A stretch of DNA of 64,000 bases from Paraglaciecola algarum. GTDB taxonomy: Bacteria; Pseudomonadota; Gammaproteobacteria; Enterobacterales; Alteromonadaceae. The stretch lies in the NCBI RefSeq assembly GCF_021532655.1, contig NZ_JAKGAS010000002.1:496001-560000 (forward strand). The letters are read 5' to 3'. The translations under genes were made by a program, and so were the position numbers. Of this stretch, positions 60,897-64,000 are shown in pieces. Below the pieces are notes generated by a model. That model was not told the DNA's origin. It saw only the letters and a program-made list of their open reading frames with translations, and did not search any database. Each line of letters starts with the position of its first letter. Within the stretch, counting starts at the first letter, position 1.

Positions 60897-61424
60897 CTAG
60901 GAGTCACAGTAGCACCCTTTAGCTTCGGTTACCAAAACAGCATGTTCTACACTGTTAGTAAGGACTTTTTCTACTACCTTATCAACCAAACTTGTGCCGG
61001 TAATACAGCCATATCCTTCAGCATATGGGCCAAGATAAATAAGTTCATTTTGACTACCAATAATGGCAATAGAAGGTGTGGACGGAATGATTGCTTTTAG
61101 CTGAGGATGTTTGTTTACATCTATGTACAGATTTTCAAATCCTTGTTCAGCAAGTTGCTTGGATAGATTTTGGATATGATTACCAGCTACAAATTGGCAA
61201 AAACAACCTTCAGAGGTAAAATGTATTGCGGACTTAGCTGACAGCGGCTGAGACTGTTTGATGATAGTTAATAATTGCTTCTCAAAAGTGACATCGCTAA
61301 TCGCACTGGATAACTTTAAGTTAGGATCATACTCCACGAGTTGTTGCATAGACATATATAGCATTATGGCCAAACATACGCCCAGCCATATAAATAAAAT
61401 TAAGTTAGTTGACCTTAAGGTCAT
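60897..61424 (-). CDS. membrane-anchored thioredoxin-like protein (DUF6436)
   Basis: 175 residues with one N-terminal helix (about 8-26) and a periplasmic thioredoxin-like domain. It has a CFC motif (SEGCFCQF) in place of CxxC and a C-terminal CYC (KGCYCDS), with the cis-Pro region [11 protein letters not shown]. This fits DUF6436. The function is unknown; thiol or metal chemistry is an inference. Its start overlaps the chemoreceptor stop by 4 bases, so the two are translationally coupled. Confidence 0.75.
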   Translation of the reverse strand: MTLRSTNLILFIWLGVCLAIMLYMSMQQLVEYDPNLKLSSAISDVTFEKQLLTIIKQSQPLSAKSAIHFTSEGCFCQFVAGNHIQNLSKQLAEQGFENLYIDVNKHPQLKAIIPSTPSIAIIGSQNELIYLGPYAEGYGCITGTSLVDKVVEKVLTNSVEHAVLVTEAKGCYCDS

Positions 61425-62899
61425 ACAGAAAATTGTTTCAACTGCAATTCTAACTTTTTACATAACTCACTAAGCTCGTTTGCTTCAGAGTTAACTTTTC
61501 TTACATTGCTCAGTTCATTTTTAGAAAAACCGCTAAGTAACTTGGTTGAATCAGAAATTGATGCCACATTGTTTGCTTGTTTTTTAGCTGAGGTAGCGAC
61601 ATTGGTAATATTTTCAGAAACCGCTTGAAAGTTATCTACTACACTATCCATTTTTAGTAATGCAGAATCAGAGGATATTACGGCGCTGTCGACTAGCTCA
61701 ACACATTCATTCATTTGAGAGACAGAAGCATCCGCGCTGGTAATAAGTTCAGTTGTGATTAGTTCAATTTCTTCAGCGCTTTCTTTTGACTTAATAGCTA
61801 AGTTTCGCACTTCATCAGCGACTACGGCGAACCCTCGACCATGCTCTCCAGCCCTGGCAGATTCAATTGCCGCATTCAGTGCTAATAAGTTAGTTTGTTC
61901 CGCAACTGATTTGATGGATTGCATGACTTCAGAAATATTATTACATCTGGTACTTAAGTTTTGGATAACAACAGATGCATCACTGAGTGTTTCCCGCAAT
62001 CTAGTAATGTTTTCGCTCGAACTGGTGATGGTTTTCTTTGTATCAAGAGTGCTGTTTTTAGCCGTTTCTGCGTATTTGTTAGATTCTTCTGATAATTCTG
62101 CAACATTGTGAATGTTATCACTAATTTCTGGGATTGAAGATGCAATTGAAGTCACTTGCTCGGAGCTTGAGCTTACTGATTGTTCCAATATTTCTGATGA
62201 TTGGCTGACCGTTTCTGCTGCGCTTGAAACTCGCTTACTTAGACTGTTGGCTTCAATAATCAAGGCTTTAAAAGCGCTAATTAGAGATTTAAATTCTTCT
62301 GTGCCTACACTGTCTGGTAACTCAATTTTTAAATCTAAACTGCCTTTGGTGCGCATTATCTCAGATACTGCGTTACTTAATATTAAAGCCGAATTAGCTT
62401 GTACAAAGCTATGTTTAGCCATAAAACCTAACAAAATACCTTCTCCGAGGGCAAATAGGGCATGTATGACTAGAATATAAAAGCTAACTCTACCTTCTTC
62501 AAAAATAAATATTGCACCACCATTAAACTGAATTATGTAGAATAGAATATGGTGTAAAGCGACAGTAGTCGTACTGATTGCGATGACTTTCCAATCTCTA
62601 AAGTAAGATAAGAAAGCTAGCATTACAAAGATTTCAAAGTGTAACTCAGTCATCCCATATGCTTGCTGTATATGTAATGCCGCAAATAATTGCACTGCGA
62701 TGGCATAGGCATATCGAGAGATTGGCTGGCTACTATGGGTAAAGCTGAGGATGATTGGCAGAGCGAGTATTGGTATTCCGATTAAAAATGGCTCTAACCA
62801 ACTTGAGGTTATAAAAGCAATCAGAAGCGAGATAAGCCATTGAACGATGATTACAATTCGGAATATTTTATTTGCGCTATCTAACCAGGGGTATTTCAT
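61421..62899 (-). CDS. methyl-accepting chemotaxis protein
   Basis: 492 residues. The N-terminal third (about 13-180) has five to six hydrophobic helices rather than a periplasmic sensor domain. The signalling domain has the hairpin tip [20 protein letters not shown] and [15 protein letters not shown]. No C-terminal CheR-docking pentapeptide is seen (the end is LQLKQFSV). It signals to CheA/CheW; the ligand is unknown. Confidence 0.9.
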   Translation of the reverse strand: MKYPWLDSANKIFRIVIIVQWLISLLIAFITSSWLEPFLIGIPILALPIILSFTHSSQPISRYAYAIAVQLFAALHIQQAYGMTELHFEIFVMLAFLSYFRDWKVIAISTTTVALHHILFYIIQFNGGAIFIFEEGRVSFYILVIHALFALGEGILLGFMAKHSFVQANSALILSNAVSEIMRTKGSLDLKIELPDSVGTEEFKSLISAFKALIIEANSLSKRVSSAAETVSQSSEILEQSVSSSSEQVTSIASSIPEISDNIHNVAELSEESNKYAETAKNSTLDTKKTITSSSENITRLRETLSDASVVIQNLSTRCNNISEVMQSIKSVAEQTNLLALNAAIESARAGEHGRGFAVVADEVRNLAIKSKESAEEIELITTELITSADASVSQMNECVELVDSAVISSDSALLKMDSVVDNFQAVSENITNVATSAKKQANNVASISDSTKLLSGFSKNELSNVRKVNSEANELSELCKKLELQLKQFSV

Positions 62900-63196
62900 T
62901 ACACTGCCCTTTTTCTAAGTTAATACAATGATTATTATAGGTATTCCCATATAATCAAATTTAATAAACTGAATGTTTTTTACTCAAGTCAAGTTTTTCA
63001 AAATTCCGAGAATATAATTGCGGACATTTTAAATTAAGGATATTGGTAATAGTGCGTTAATTGCTGAATAGATCAAAAATTATGCGTGAAAGTAAATTAT
63101 GCAGCAATTAACCTTTAGTATGATAATGGCCCATTGGTTTACTCTGATTCGAAAATTCTCAGATATATGAACTAAATTTTAAAAAGGAATTAAATT

Positions 63197-63691
63197 ATGT
63201 ACAGAATCTTGTGTTGCTTTTTTGTAATATTTTCTGCTGGATGCACCTCGACTGAAGAAAATAAAATTGAACCAGCGGTTGGGCAAATATCCATACAAGA
63301 ATTATTTATTGATTACCCAGTATTTAAACAAAGTTATCAATCATACCAGCCTAGTCAAAGAGAATTGTCATTGGCTAAACACCTTACTGGTAAGTCTTTA
63401 GTTGTGTTGTTTGGCACTTGGTGTCACGACAGTGAGCGGGAAATCCCAAGGTTGTTAAAACTATTAGATGAGGCTGAAATAGAGCTAAGTTCTTTAACCT
63501 TAAGAGCTCTAAATTATAGTAAACAAGACCCAGCAGGCATGCATCATAAGTATAACTTGGAGTTTACCCCAACCATTATTTTGTTAGATGGGGAAAAAGA
63601 ACTGGGTCGAATTGTCGAAGTTCCTAGACTTAGTTTGGGAGAAGATCTTGCTGCTTTTGTTAGAACTACTAAAAATGAACCTTCTAAGTGA
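63197..63691 (+). CDS. thioredoxin-like lipoprotein with a WCHDS active site
   Basis: 164 residues. A signal peptide with a lipobox-like SAGC (Cys16) is followed by a thioredoxin fold. The active-site segment is FGTWCHDSEREIP, so a single Cys replaces the CxxC pair, and the cis-Pro segment is EFTPTIILL. AAAAGGAA precedes the ATG. A mono-Cys thioredoxin cannot form the usual disulfide. Its job is unknown. It ends one base before the convergent nspC gene. Confidence 0.8.
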   Translation: MYRILCCFFVIFSAGCTSTEENKIEPAVGQISIQELFIDYPVFKQSYQSYQPSQRELSLAKHLTGKSLVVLFGTWCHDSEREIPRLLKLLDEAEIELSSLTLRALNYSKQDPAGMHHKYNLEFTPTIILLDGEKELGRIVEVPRLSLGEDLAAFVRTTKNEPSK

Positions 63692-64000
63692 TTAAGATAA
63701 CTTATTTTTAAAATCTTCGTAGTTAAATTTACGCACTAATTCAAAGCTACCGTCTTTACGTAAAATTCCAATAGAAGGGTGTTCTACGCCATTAAAAAAG
63801 GTAGTTTTGACCATAGTGTAATGGATCATATCTTCAAAAATAATACGTTCGCCGATTTGTAATTCGTGATCAAAACTATACAGATCTATTGCATCACCGG
63901 TTAAGCATGAATTTCCGCCAAATCGGTAGGTAAAAGCTTTTTCGCCTGGTTTACCTGCACCTCGCACATCTGGACGATAAGGCATTTCTAATACATCTGG
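63692..64000 (-). CDS. nspC: carboxynorspermidine decarboxylase, C-terminal part (runs off the window)
   Basis: The last 102 codons of a fold-III PLP decarboxylase. FGGNSCLTGDAIDLYSF carries the catalytic Cys of the second subunit's active site, and ERIIFEDMIHYTMVKTTFFN follows. The frame is open to base 64000, and the internal Met at 63985 is not the start, so the gene continues beyond the window. NspC makes norspermidine (or spermidine) in the carboxynorspermidine route common in Vibrio and Alteromonadales. Confidence 0.9.
   Translation of the reverse strand, partial: PDVLEMPYRPDVRGAGKPGEKAFTYRFGGNSCLTGDAIDLYSFDHELQIGERIIFEDMIHYTMVKTTFFNGVEHPSIGILRKDGSFELVRKFNYEDFKNKLS

Overview
The window is about 64 kb of a Gram-negative gammaproteobacterial chromosome. 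Gene order and family content point to Alteromonadales, most likely an AT-rich marine Alteromonadaceae such as Paraglaciecola or Glaciecola. The genus is an inference. The evidence is the order kdsD-kdsC-lptCAB-rpoN-hpf-ptsN-rapZ-ptsO divergent from mlaFEDCB-ibaG-murA, followed by degS/degQ, zapG and zapE, and later aroK-aroB-damX-dam next to pilMNOPQ and a class A penicillin-binding protein. No tRNA, 5S/16S/23S rRNA, CRISPR array or intact transposase was seen.

Layout. 1-2 kb: a nonsense-broken DUF6429 gene and a DUF1330 gene. 0.9-5.1 kb: a two-gene RND efflux system. 5.1-7.6 kb: a small accessory patch with a ParE/Phd toxin-antitoxin pair, a Gly/Cys-tailed membrane protein, a small gene cut by an in-frame stop, and a hairpin-rich repeat. 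7.6-24.8 kb: core envelope and regulation genes (nitrogen-PTS, sigma-54, LPS transport and Kdo synthesis, Mla phospholipid transport, murA, periplasmic proteases, division proteins). 24.9-25.6 kb: yebC. 25.6-28.7 kb: an accessory island between yebC and folE holding one P-loop ATPase gene (Sll1717-like). That gene looks like a complete integron cassette, bounded by GTTAGGC and an attC-like site, and lies between two copies of a long repeat in inverted orientation. 28.7-33.2 kb: folE, a 57-residue protein, hemJ, a ClC protein, a coiled-coil protein and erpA with an IscR-like operator. 33.2-37.8 kb: arginine succinyltransferase genes (astC-astA-astD) with a DUF1338 gene. 38.1-41.7 kb: HDOD protein, pabA/trpG, trpS, rpe. 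42.1-43.3 kb: a TorF-type porin and an exported unknown, sitting between rpe and dam. 43.3-52.3 kb: dam, damX, aroB, aroK and the type IV pilus operon pilMNOPQ. 52.5-57.7 kb: PBP1A, malic enzyme and a periplasmic binding protein. 57.7-58.1 kb: RNase P RNA. 58.2-64.0 kb: a hybrid histidine kinase, DUF6436 protein, chemoreceptor, thioredoxin-like lipoprotein and the C-terminal part of carboxynorspermidine decarboxylase, which runs off the window.

Most of the core genes serve the envelope: LPS and phospholipid transport, peptidoglycan precursor and polymer synthesis, periplasmic quality control and pilus secretion. The most unusual content is (i) the cassette-like ATPase island and (ii) a three-copy repeat family whose closing stems differ in sequence but still pair around a conserved asymmetric internal loop.
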